Part shown: one piece after another, positions 1-5,729 of the stretch
Numbering within the stretch: position 1 is the stretch's first letter
How the letters are laid out: each line of letters starts with the position of its first letter
Source: Bacillota bacterium
GTDB lineage: Bacteria; Bacillota; Clostridia; Christensenellales; SZUA-584
Assembly (NCBI GenBank): GCA_023396555.1
Contig: JAEWWC010000143.1
Coordinates: 1-6,661 of the forward strand
Length of the DNA stretch: 6,661 bases
Direction: 5' to 3'
The notes under the pieces: generated by a model
What the model was told of the DNA's origin: nothing
The model's database searches: none
What the model saw: only the letters and a program-made list of their open reading frames with translations
Program-made: the position numbers and the translations under genes

Positions 1-12
1 GCGGGGAAAGCA

Positions 13-966
13 GTGGATATTCAGAAAGTCAAAGGGGCGGCATATTTAATGGGCGCGTTTGCGCTGGCGGGAACGTCGGTGGTGTGCGCGCGCCTCATAT
101 CGGGGCACTTAGGAACGTTCACCATCACGGCAATTAGCATGGTGTTCGCACTGCTGTTCCTGCTGCCCGTTTGCGGCAGACGCGTTGCGACAAGCGTTCG
201 CGGCATGACAGCGGGCGATTGGCTGAATACTGGCCTACAGGCGCTGATCGGCATATTCCTGTTCCGTTTCTTTCTGCTGAACGGCATAGCGCGCACCAGC
301 GCGGCGGAGGCCGGTATACTCACCGGCGCGACGCCCGCCATTACCGCAATTCTCGCCTGGACGCTGCTGAAAGAGCGAGTCAGCCTTTTCTCAGCGGCAG
401 GCGTGGCCGCCACGGTGTGCGGCGTGCTGCTGATACAGGGGCTGCTCACCCCGGGCTGTCCGCTGGAAGCGGAGCATTTCTGGGGCAACATGCTCATACT
501 GGGCGCGGCGGCCAGCGAGTCCACATTCAACGTCCTCTCGCGCGTTTTTACCGTTAAAGGCACGGCCCGGCATCGGCAGACCGACCCGCTCGTACAGACC
601 GTACTGGTCGCTGCCTTTGCGCTGTTGCTGTGCCTCGTACCCGCCCTGTTCGAGCAGCCTATTCAAAGGCTTGAGATTCTGGCTTTTTCGGGTTGGCTGG
701 CTCTCGTGTGGTATGGCGTGTTTGTAACAGCGCTGGCGTTCATCTGCTGGTACGCAGGTATCAAGCGCTGCCCGGCTTCCATGGCAGCGGCGTTCTCCGG
801 CATGATGCCGCTCACCGCGATGCTGCTGTCCGTCACGATGCTGGGCGAAGCCGCTGGATGGACACAGTGGATCGGCGGCGCGCTGGTGATGCTAGGCATG
901 GCGCTGATCGGGCTGAAGGGGAAGCCTAATATCACACCTCAAGCGATTGCCGATGTACCCAAATAG
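13..966 (+). CDS. EamA/DMT-family membrane transporter (substrate unknown)
   Basis: This is an integral membrane protein of about 317 residues, the usual size for two-repeat EamA (drug/metabolite transporter superfamily) proteins with ten membrane helices. Hydrophobic segments lie roughly at residues 8-30, 36-54, 71-92, 97-118, 124-145, 157-176, 193-213, 223-248, 254-276 and 283-302. The family pattern of a proline before a helix that ends in glutamate occurs twice: P108 to E121 (TPAITAILAW...KER) and P266 to E279 (MMPLTAML...GE), one per EamA repeat. Such proteins export or import small metabolites, but the sequence does not reveal the substrate. The start is uncertain. The GTG at 13 keeps a short basic N-terminus (K5, K7) but has GGGGAAAG only 2 nt upstream. 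The ATG at 49 has AAAGGGG (31-37) 11 nt upstream. The frame is also open to the window edge, so a further upstream start is possible. It ends at TAG 964-966, convergent with sbcC. Family assignment is confident, function is not. Confidence 0.87.
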   Translation: MDIQKVKGAAYLMGAFALAGTSVVCARLISGHLGTFTITAISMVFALLFLLPVCGRRVATSVRGMTAGDWLNTGLQALIGIFLFRFFLLNGIARTSAAEAGILTGATPAITAILAWTLLKERVSLFSAAGVAATVCGVLLIQGLLTPGCPLEAEHFWGNMLILGAAASESTFNVLSRVFTVKGTARHRQTDPLVQTVLVAAFALLLCLVPALFEQPIQRLEILAFSGWLALVWYGVFVTALAFICWYAGIKRCPASMAAAFSGMMPLTAMLLSVTMLGEAAGWTQWIGGALVMLGMALIGLKGKPNITPQAIADVPK

Positions 967-1008
967 AAAAGGGCTTACGCTCTCACCATAATACCTACTC
1001 AAAACCTT

Positions 1009-1023
1009 GGAGACTCTGCCTCC
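1009..1023 (-). other. Small hairpin, better paired in minus-strand RNA
   Basis: GGAGAC (1009-1014) faces GCCTCC (1018-1023) around a 3-nt loop. Read on the minus strand, all six positions pair if one G-U wobble is allowed. On the plus strand the same position is an A-C mismatch. This suggests that any selected structure belongs to a minus-strand transcript, such as the sbcDC read-through, but six base pairs alone are weak evidence. Confidence 0.4.
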
Positions 1024-1032
1024 GAACCTCTG

Positions 1033-1054
1033 CTTAAGGGATGCCTCCCTTAAG
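1033..1054. repeat. Perfect 9-bp inverted repeat in the convergent spacer
   Basis: CTTAAGGGA (1033-1041) and TCCCTTAAG (1046-1054) are exact reverse complements separated by the 4-nt loop TGCC. The arms contain the palindrome CTTAAG. It lies 67 nt past the transporter stop codon and 110 nt past the sbcC stop codon, so it could act as a stem in either transcript. No run of T follows on either strand, so it is not a classical intrinsic terminator. It may stabilise 3' ends or be the core of a dispersed repeat. Confidence 0.75.
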
Positions 1055-1064
1055 AATCCCATCA

Positions 1065-1090
1065 GGAAAAAGTATTTATAAGACTTTTCC
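1065..1090. terminator. A/T-rich inverted repeat, possible weak 3' end structure
   Basis: GGAAAAAGT (1065-1073) pairs with ACTTTTCC (1083-1090) over a 9-nt loop, with one A bulged out. For a transcript coming from sbcC (minus strand) it is the first sizeable stem after the stop codon, about 75 nt downstream. The U-rich stretch is inside the 3' arm rather than after it, so its efficiency as a terminator is doubtful. No better terminator for sbcC or for the transporter is visible. Confidence 0.3.
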
Positions 1091-1163
1091 AACAGACTAT
1101 CTTTTCCGGTACAGCACATACCGCTTAATGGTTTGTCCCTATTTACAGATAGACCTTTTAACT

Positions 1164-4097
1164 TCAGCCTTCCGCCTTCACGCCCGGCCCGGCCAGCGTG
1201 CTGCGCCCGCCTGAGAGCTTCTTCACCTCGATCTGCACATCGATACGCTCTTTGAGCGCCTCCACGTGGGAGATCACGCCCACCAGCTTGCCCTCACGGC
1301 TGCCGAGCGTGGACAGCGTCTGCAGCGCCGCTTCCATATAGTTCTCGTCCAGCGACGCAAACCCCTCGTCGATGAACAGCGAGTCAATCCGCGCCCGTCC
1401 GGACGACATCTCGGACAGCCCCAGCGCCAGCGCCAGCGACACGATGAAGCTCTCGCCGCCTGAGAGGTTGGCAGTCGGCCGCCGCTCGCCCGCCTGATAT
1501 GTGTCCACCACCGCCAGCTCCAGCGGCTTGCCCGCATTGGCGTCGTCGCGCACCAGCACGTAGCGGTCACTCATCCGTTTCAGGTTGGCGTTGGCGAAGC
1601 GCAGCAGCGACTCAAATGTGATGCTCTGCGCGATGCGGCTGAATTTGGAGCCATCCGCTGAGCCGATCAGCGCGTTCAGCGCGTCCCACTTCTCCAAATA
1701 TTTCTTCTGCACGGATTCGTCCGATTTCAGGCTTTTGAGCTTATGACGGCTCTGCGCGTTCACTTTGAGTATCTGCGCCACCACGCCCTTCTGTGCCGTC
1801 TGTTCGGCTACCAGCGCTCCCAACGCGTTCATCGCATAGCGCAGCGCGTCCTCCTCCGGCTTCTCACTCAGCCGGGACGCCATCTCGGCCCACACCTCAA
1901 ACCGCGCCAACGTATCCTGCGCGTCGGATACCGCCGTCACGCTGGCCGCATCCTCCATCGCCGCCGCGTAAGCCACATCCGTTTGCCGCGCCTCCTGCTC
2001 CAGCTCGTCCTGCGTCCGTGCGATATCCCGCGAGTTCTGCAGCACGGCGCGTTCTGCCTGCTCCGCGTCCTTGCGCCGCTGCTCCTTGACTGCGGTCAGC
2101 CGCTGCGACAAGGCCTCCGCCGCAGTCTCCTCAGTGTCCGCCGCTTTACTGCCGAACAGCCGGGTGCGCTCCTCGCCCAGCGCTGCCGCCCTGGCCTGCG
2201 TCCGGCGCAATTCATCCGACCGCGCTTCCATCTGCTCCTCAATGTCCTGTATCGCTCGGCGGTTGTTATCGATCTGCTGTACGTCCTTATCTACGCCGCC
2301 CAACTTCTGCGTCAGCGCGTTCACCCGTTCCTGTGCTTCGCTGCGCTGACGCGCCAATGCCGCGTGCGTGCGCAGCACGCCCTGTGCATCCGTCAGCGCC
2401 CGCCGCAGTGCCGCCGCATCGCTCAGGTCTGGTGCCTGGCCGGCCAGCTTTTCGGTCTGCTGCCGCACGAATATTTCCTTCTCCGCGATCAGCTTGGCCT
2501 GCTCCTCCGCCGCGGCTACCGCCTGCGCCGCCTGCTGGCGCACCTGCTTCAGTTCCCGTTGCGCCGCCTCATTCTCCGCTTCGCACCGCTTCAGCCACGC
2601 GTCGTCGAACGGTCTGCCCGCCTCCGGGTGCTCCACAGAGCCGCACAGCGGGCACGGCTGCCCGGGTTTCAGGTTCAGCCGCTCGTGCCCAAACCGCTGC
2701 TCCAGCTTGGCAAACAGCAACCGGTCCTCCGCATCCTTTGCGGGGTGCTCCAGTTCCTTCTCGTGCCCTTGCAACCCCTGTGCTTGTTTCTGCACGTGTG
2801 CAAGCTTCGCCTTACGCTCCGCGATTTCTGCCAGTGCTTCCGCTGCCGGCACAGCAAGGCCCAGCACGTCCTGCTGTTGCTGCCAGTACGCCTCGTCCTG
2901 CTGCTTCAGCGCCGCCGCCATCTGCGCGCGCAAGGCCGCTTCCTCGCTCTTCGCCGCGTCCAGCTCGTCCTGCGCGCTCTTCAACAGCCGCTGCCCCACG
3001 TTGGTGTCACGGTACAGCGCCCCGTACGTCTCGTTGTCCTGATCCGGCATGTATTTCTTGAACAGCGCCAGTATCTCACGCTTGTATACGTCGATGTGCT
3101 TCCTGTCCTCACCGATCTCTTTATCCAGTCTGTCGATGATATCCCGCTGCGCCGCGACCTGCTGGTCCAGTGCGCGCACCGTTTTCAGCGTCTCGGCCAG
3201 CGCTGTCTGCGCCTGCTTTTGCGCCGTTTCCTGCCGCTCCGCCTCCGCCAGCTCGCGCTGCCGGTCAGTGCGTAAGTCCGCCAGCGCCTGCGAACCACTG
3301 CGGTACCGCTTCAGCTCCGCCTCCTTGGCCCCCAAGCGGCCTATGCCGTCGATGCACGCCGCCAACTTGTCCTTGAGCGCTGCGTGCACGGGTATCGCCG
3401 TATCCAGTTGCTTCAGCTCGTCCTCCCGCGCCGCCGCTTCTGCTTCGCTCAGCACTTCGGCGGAAACCTCCTCGATGCGCGCGCGCGTCTGCTGCAGCGC
3501 CAGGCGCGCCTGCTTGGCTCGGTCGTACGCCGCCATGGATATGCGGCGGTACAGCCCCATATCCGTCATCTGCTCCAGTATAGCGGCGCGGTCGTTGGAG
3601 TTGGCCTGAAGGAACTCGGCAAACCGGAACTGCGCCAGCATGATGGAGCGCGTAAATCGCTCGAAGTTGAGGCCTGTCAGCTCCTCGATCTTGGCTTCCG
3701 CTTCTCTGATGCTCGTCGCAACCGGCTTCCATTTTCCGCCCGTTTCCTGTTCGCATATCTCACGCTTCACCGCGCGAAAAGGCTTGGACCCCCTGACGGT
3801 GCGCCCGTGCTCGAACCGGCTCATATACCGCTTCCCGCGGGATGTGAATACAACCTCGGCGGCGCACCCGTCCTCATTTTTGTTCATCAGTTCGTCCTGC
3901 GTATCGCTGATGGTGCCAATACGCGGCGTTCGCCCGTACAGCGCAAGGCACATCGCATCCATAACCGTGGTCTTGCCCGCACCGGACGGCCCGACGATGG
4001 CGAACAGTCCGCCCGAATAAGCGCGATCGCACAGGTCGATCTCAAAGCGTCCCGCAAGTGAATTCAGGTTTTCGATGATCACTCTCTCTATGCGCAT
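1164..4097 (-). CDS. sbcC: Exonuclease SbcCD subunit C (Rad50-type ATPase)
   Basis: This is a 977-residue SMC/Rad50-like ATPase, the partner of SbcD. The complex uses ATP to open and cut blocked DNA ends and hairpins, and it acts in the cytoplasm on the chromosome. The N-terminal ATPase lobe has Walker A GPSGAGKT at 36-43 and the Q-loop glutamine at Q156 (MLAQFRFAEFL). Long Ala/Gln/Glu/Arg-rich coiled-coil arms follow on both sides of a zinc hook, CPLC (C482, C485), almost exactly mid-protein. The C-terminal lobe has the signature LSGGE (878-882), Walker B with catalytic glutamate SLFIDE (906-911), the D-loop SLD (915-917) and the switch histidine H944. The start is the ATG at 4097, where the conserved MRIERVIIENLNS begins. 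A GGAGG (4108-4112) lies 10 nt upstream. An open frame extends further upstream to 4514, but that stretch lies inside sbcD and is a shadow. The gene overlaps the sbcD stop by 10 nt, which implies translational coupling. All ATPase motifs are intact. Confidence 0.97.
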   Translation of the reverse strand: MRIERVIIENLNSLAGRFEIDLCDRAYSGGLFAIVGPSGAGKTTVMDAMCLALYGRTPRIGTISDTQDELMNKNEDGCAAEVVFTSRGKRYMSRFEHGRTVRGSKPFRAVKREICEQETGGKWKPVATSIREAEAKIEELTGLNFERFTRSIMLAQFRFAEFLQANSNDRAAILEQMTDMGLYRRISMAAYDRAKQARLALQQTRARIEEVSAEVLSEAEAAAREDELKQLDTAIPVHAALKDKLAACIDGIGRLGAKEAELKRYRSGSQALADLRTDRQRELAEAERQETAQKQAQTALAETLKTVRALDQQVAAQRDIIDRLDKEIGEDRKHIDVYKREILALFKKYMPDQDNETYGALYRDTNVGQRLLKSAQDELDAAKSEEAALRAQMAAALKQQDEAYWQQQQDVLGLAVPAAEALAEIAERKAKLAHVQKQAQGLQGHEKELEHPAKDAEDRLLFAKLEQRFGHERLNLKPGQPCPLCGSVEHPEAGRPFDDAWLKRCEAENEAAQRELKQVRQQAAQAVAAAEEQAKLIAEKEIFVRQQTEKLAGQAPDLSDAAALRRALTDAQGVLRTHAALARQRSEAQERVNALTQKLGGVDKDVQQIDNNRRAIQDIEEQMEARSDELRRTQARAAALGEERTRLFGSKAADTEETAAEALSQRLTAVKEQRRKDAEQAERAVLQNSRDIARTQDELEQEARQTDVAYAAAMEDAASVTAVSDAQDTLARFEVWAEMASRLSEKPEEDALRYAMNALGALVAEQTAQKGVVAQILKVNAQSRHKLKSLKSDESVQKKYLEKWDALNALIGSADGSKFSRIAQSITFESLLRFANANLKRMSDRYVLVRDDANAGKPLELAVVDTYQAGERRPTANLSGGESFIVSLALALGLSEMSSGRARIDSLFIDEGFASLDENYMEAALQTLSTLGSREGKLVGVISHVEALKERIDVQIEVKKLSGGRSTLAGPGVKAEG

Positions 4098-5287
4098 GAT
4101 TCCGCGTCCTCCAGCCCTGCGACCAGCTCGTTGAAGCCACCGATCAGTACCTCCCGCTGCTCCTCGCCGATCCCTGCGCTCTCCAGACAGCGCAGAAACA
4201 CATCCTGCACCGACAGCGTCTCCAGCGTCTCCGCCTCGCCCGCGTTGATCGACTGCCCCGCCGCACCCGCCGCGCGGATGCTCAGCACCTGCGCACGCCC
4301 GCCCTTCACCGCGTCGTTCACGTCCGCCGCCAGATGCGGGCAGGCTTGGGTTCCGGTGTACGTCACCTCCACCCACGCGTCCTCGTCCGCCAGCGCGACC
4401 AGTTCTGACAATATCTCCTCGCGCCCGCCGCGCACCGCAATCAGCCGTGCAAACGCGGGCACCTCTATCTCGTTCACCGCCAAACTTCCGGAAAAATCCA
4501 CTTCCAGCACGCACTTTTTGGATGTCTCGCCGAAGCTCATCGGCAGCGGCGCGCCACAGTAACGGATATTGTCCTGACCCGCCACGCGCTGCGCCCCGTG
4601 GATGTGCCCCAGCGCCACGTAATCGATCTCCGGCGGAAATATGTCCGCTCCCACCTGTCCGAGGGTACCCACGTACAGCTCGCGTACGCCGTCGCCCTCG
4701 CTGCGCAGCGCGCCCGCCGCAAACAGGTGCCCCGTTGCTAAGATGGGCACGTTGCCGTACTGCTCCCTCATTTTCATTGCGGTCCGTACCGCGTCCCTGT
4801 AGAACAGCGCGGTCGCGCGGACTATTTTCTCGTCGCTGCTTTCGCCATCGTCCTCCAGCCGCACCAGCTCAGCTTTGCGCAGATACGGCACGGCCACACA
4901 CAACCCGCCCACCGTCCCGTCCTTCTGTCGCAGCGGTATCACGTGCCGTTCCGGTTCCCCCGCGAGGCCAACGGTATGAATGTTCAGCCGCTCCAGCACG
5001 CCCGAGGGCGCTTCCAGCAGCGTGGGCGAATCGTGATTGCCCGCCACTACCACCACCGTCTTGCAGCATGTCCCCAGCAGCGACGTAAGGAAGTCATAGT
5101 ATAGCCGCTGCGCCTGACCGCCCGGTGCGCCGTTGTCAAACACGTCGCCTGCTACGATCAGCGCATCGATCCCCCGTTCGCAGATCATGCCCTTAAGCCA
5201 TTGCAGGAACTGCTCGTGCTCATCGTATCTCTTTTTGGCGTACAGCGTATGCCCGATGTGCCAGTCGGACGTGTGCAGTATCTTCAT
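4088..5287 (-). CDS. sbcD: Exonuclease SbcCD subunit D (Mre11-type nuclease)
   Basis: This is a 399-residue metallophosphoesterase, the nuclease subunit of SbcCD. It has 3'-5' double-strand exonuclease and single-strand/hairpin endonuclease activity, depends on Mn2+ in the family, and is gated by SbcC. The phosphoesterase metal ligands are all visible: D8 and H10 (SDWH), D48 (GDVFD), N84, H85 and D86 (GNHD), H187 (TGH), and H228 and H230 (GHIH). The C-terminal third, from about residue 265, is the capping and SbcC-binding region. An in-frame ATG at 5299 would add four residues, but it has no ribosome binding site. The ATG at 5287 has GGAGG (5292-5296) 4 nt upstream and begins the family N-terminus MKILHTSDWHIGH, so I chose it. 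It is the first gene of a two-gene operon with sbcC, driven by the promoter at 5339-5367. Length and motifs are complete. Confidence 0.97.
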   Translation of the reverse strand: MKILHTSDWHIGHTLYAKKRYDEHEQFLQWLKGMICERGIDALIVAGDVFDNGAPGGQAQRLYYDFLTSLLGTCCKTVVVVAGNHDSPTLLEAPSGVLERLNIHTVGLAGEPERHVIPLRQKDGTVGGLCVAVPYLRKAELVRLEDDGESSDEKIVRATALFYRDAVRTAMKMREQYGNVPILATGHLFAAGALRSEGDGVRELYVGTLGQVGADIFPPEIDYVALGHIHGAQRVAGQDNIRYCGAPLPMSFGETSKKCVLEVDFSGSLAVNEIEVPAFARLIAVRGGREEILSELVALADEDAWVEVTYTGTQACPHLAADVNDAVKGGRAQVLSIRAAGAAGQSINAGEAETLETLSVQDVFLRCLESAGIGEEQREVLIGGFNELVAGLEDAESCA

Positions 5288-5291
5288 GCGA

Positions 5292-5296
5292 CCTCC
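5292..5296 (-). promoter_or_regulatory. sbcD ribosome binding site
   Basis: GGAGG on the minus strand lies 4 nt before the ATG at 5287. It sits within the codons that would be used if translation began at the alternative ATG at 5299, so it decides the start in favour of 5287. The spacing is slightly short. Confidence 0.75.
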
Positions 5297-5338
5297 CATT
5301 TATATCAAGTCTGGTGGTATTTCCATTTGCTTTCATCC

Positions 5339-5367
5339 ATTCTATCATGCCCGATACCCCTTTTCAA
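5339..5367 (-). promoter_or_regulatory. Housekeeping-sigma promoter for sbcDC
   Basis: On the minus strand, TTGAAA (5367-5362) is followed after exactly 17 bp by TAGAAT (5344-5339). Each box has 5 of 6 consensus bases. The -10 box is preceded by TG plus one base, an extended -10 element. Transcription would start near 5332, giving a leader of about 45 nt before the sbcD ATG. Together with the terminator just upstream at 5394-5422, it makes sbcDC an independent transcription unit. I saw no GAAC-N4-GTTC (Firmicute LexA-type) box overlapping it, so no SOS control is apparent. Confidence 0.75.
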
Positions 5368-5393
5368 TGCGGGTACGCCCAAGCCGGACAACC

Positions 5394-5422
5394 AAAAAAG
5401 GCCGCTCCGTTGCGGAACAGCC
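5394..5422 (-). terminator. Rho-independent terminator of the small lipoprotein gene
   Basis: On the minus strand, GGCTGTTCCG (5422-5413) pairs with CGGAGCGGCC (5409-5400) around the loop CAA. This gives ten base pairs, two of them G-U, followed immediately by six T (5399-5394). The stem begins directly after the TAA stop of the lipoprotein gene (5423-5425). There is no comparable T run on the plus-strand side, so it works in the minus direction only. It separates the dapL/lipoprotein side from the sbcDC promoter. Confidence 0.92.
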
Positions 5423-5554
5423 TTACAGCACCTCATCAGTTCTCTCCGGCAATTCCGTGACGACAGGGCAGAACTGTTTTTCCACCGTCACGCGGCATGC
5501 CGTCAGAACAATCAGCAACGTTATGACCATCAGACATAATACCGATTTGCGCAT
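5423..5554 (-). CDS. Very small predicted lipoprotein (43 residues)
   Basis: The predicted product has a typical lipoprotein signal peptide: basic start (R2, K3), hydrophobic core VLCLMVITLLIVL, and lipobox LTAC at 17-20. C20 would be lipid-modified, leaving a mature chain of only 24 residues with a second cysteine (C29) and an acidic, proline-containing tail. It should be anchored to the outer face of the cytoplasmic membrane. The ATG at 5554 has AAGGGG (5562-5567) 7 nt upstream. A longer in-frame start at 5608 would place 18 residues before the signal peptide and has a poor ribosome binding site, so I rejected it. The stop codon touches the stem of a strong terminator, which supports a real 3' gene end. 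No clear promoter is visible in the 175-bp gap upstream, so it may be read from dapL. I do not recognise a family. Tiny lipoproteins include lysis and entericidin-like peptides, but no feature here proves such a role. Confidence 0.68.
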   Translation of the reverse strand: MRKSVLCLMVITLLIVLTACRVTVEKQFCPVVTELPERTDEVL

Positions 5555-5589
5555 ATTTCTTCCCCTTGGGCGCGCACACTGCGGGCACG

Positions 5590-5613
5590 GGCAAATGGTT
5601 ATGCCCATTTACC
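5590..5613 (-). other. RNA stem-loop upstream of the small lipoprotein gene
   Basis: In the minus-strand transcript, GGTAAATGG (5613-5605) pairs over nine positions with CCATTTGCC (5598-5590), one of them a U-G wobble, around the 6-nt loop GCATAA. On the plus strand the wobble position is a C-A mismatch, so the fold fits minus-strand RNA. It lies about 23 nt before the ribosome binding site of the lipoprotein gene and has no U run after it, so it is not a plain terminator. It could be a processing or stabilising element between dapL and the lipoprotein message. Another, longer-range inverted repeat (ACAACG 5638-5643 / CGTTGT 5669-5674) lies in the same gap and is weaker. Confidence 0.45.
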
Positions 5614-5729
5614 TATCGTCCCCATCCAGGGTAGCGCACAACGCCGCTCCCGACAAACACCGGTCTGCCGTTGTCCATGTGTATGTTGCCACCAGGGCAT
5701 AAAATTGGTCTTTGCTGCTGTTTAAACTG

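Larger units (their letters stand above)
966..1106. repeat. Structured convergent spacer, candidate dispersed intergenic repeat
   Basis: The gap between the convergent transporter and sbcC genes holds three hairpin-forming segments in a row (1009-1023, 1033-1054, 1065-1090) and is clearly richer in A/T than the flanking genes. No convincing gene is present. A minus-strand frame runs through it (1119 to 892) but continues antisense into the transporter gene and has no good ribosome binding site. The short matches GAAAAG at 966-971 and CTTTTC at 1101-1106 are inverted relative to each other, but six bases are too few to call terminal repeats. The close-packed hairpins in a convergent spacer resemble non-coding dispersed repeats of Clostridia-type genomes. 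That comparison is from general recall and only one copy is in view, so boundaries and repeat status are inference. The remainder, 1107-1163, shows only a weak 5-bp inverted repeat (CGGTA 1107-1111 / TACCG 1119-1123). Confidence 0.4.

Noticed and set aside
1033..1054. Idea that the palindrome is a physiological SbcCD substrate linked to the neighbouring genes
   Set aside because: The arms are only 9 bp, far shorter than the long palindromes that SbcCD is known to cut, so proximity is most likely coincidence.
892..1119. Minus-strand frame of 75 codons through the convergent spacer
   Set aside because: It runs antisense into the 3' end of the transporter gene, has no good ribosome binding site, and its middle is made of the inverted repeats. 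Better explained as translation of a structured non-coding element.
1421..1438. Three tandem CCAGCG units
   Set aside because: They encode the conserved alternating Leu-Ala stretch that follows the SbcC signature motif. This is codon bias in a repetitive peptide, not a DNA repeat element.
1743..3275. Long plus-strand open frame of 510 codons
   Set aside because: It lies wholly antisense to sbcC. Its composition is Arg/Leu/Gln/Cys-rich without any domain, as expected from the reverse frame of a GC-rich coiled-coil gene. sbcC has all family motifs in its own frame.
4098..4514. In-frame upstream extension of sbcC
   Set aside because: It is Gly/Arg-rich, lies inside sbcD, and precedes the conserved SbcC N-terminus. 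The absence of stops reflects high GC.
5288..5338. Short leader peptide (ATG shortly after the -10 box, about 11 codons) as an attenuator of sbcDC
   Set aside because: There is no ribosome binding site before it, no alternative hairpins follow it, and no codon enrichment suggests attenuation.
5613..5678. Minus-strand 21-codon frame between dapL and the lipoprotein gene
   Set aside because: It has only a weak GGTGG about 10 nt upstream, and its stop lies in the stem-loop. Too short to support without conservation data.
5133..5702. Plus-strand frame of 189 codons spanning the sbcD start and the lipoprotein gene
   Set aside because: It crosses the sbcD promoter and the terminator in antisense, shows no protein-like features and has no supporting ribosome binding site.
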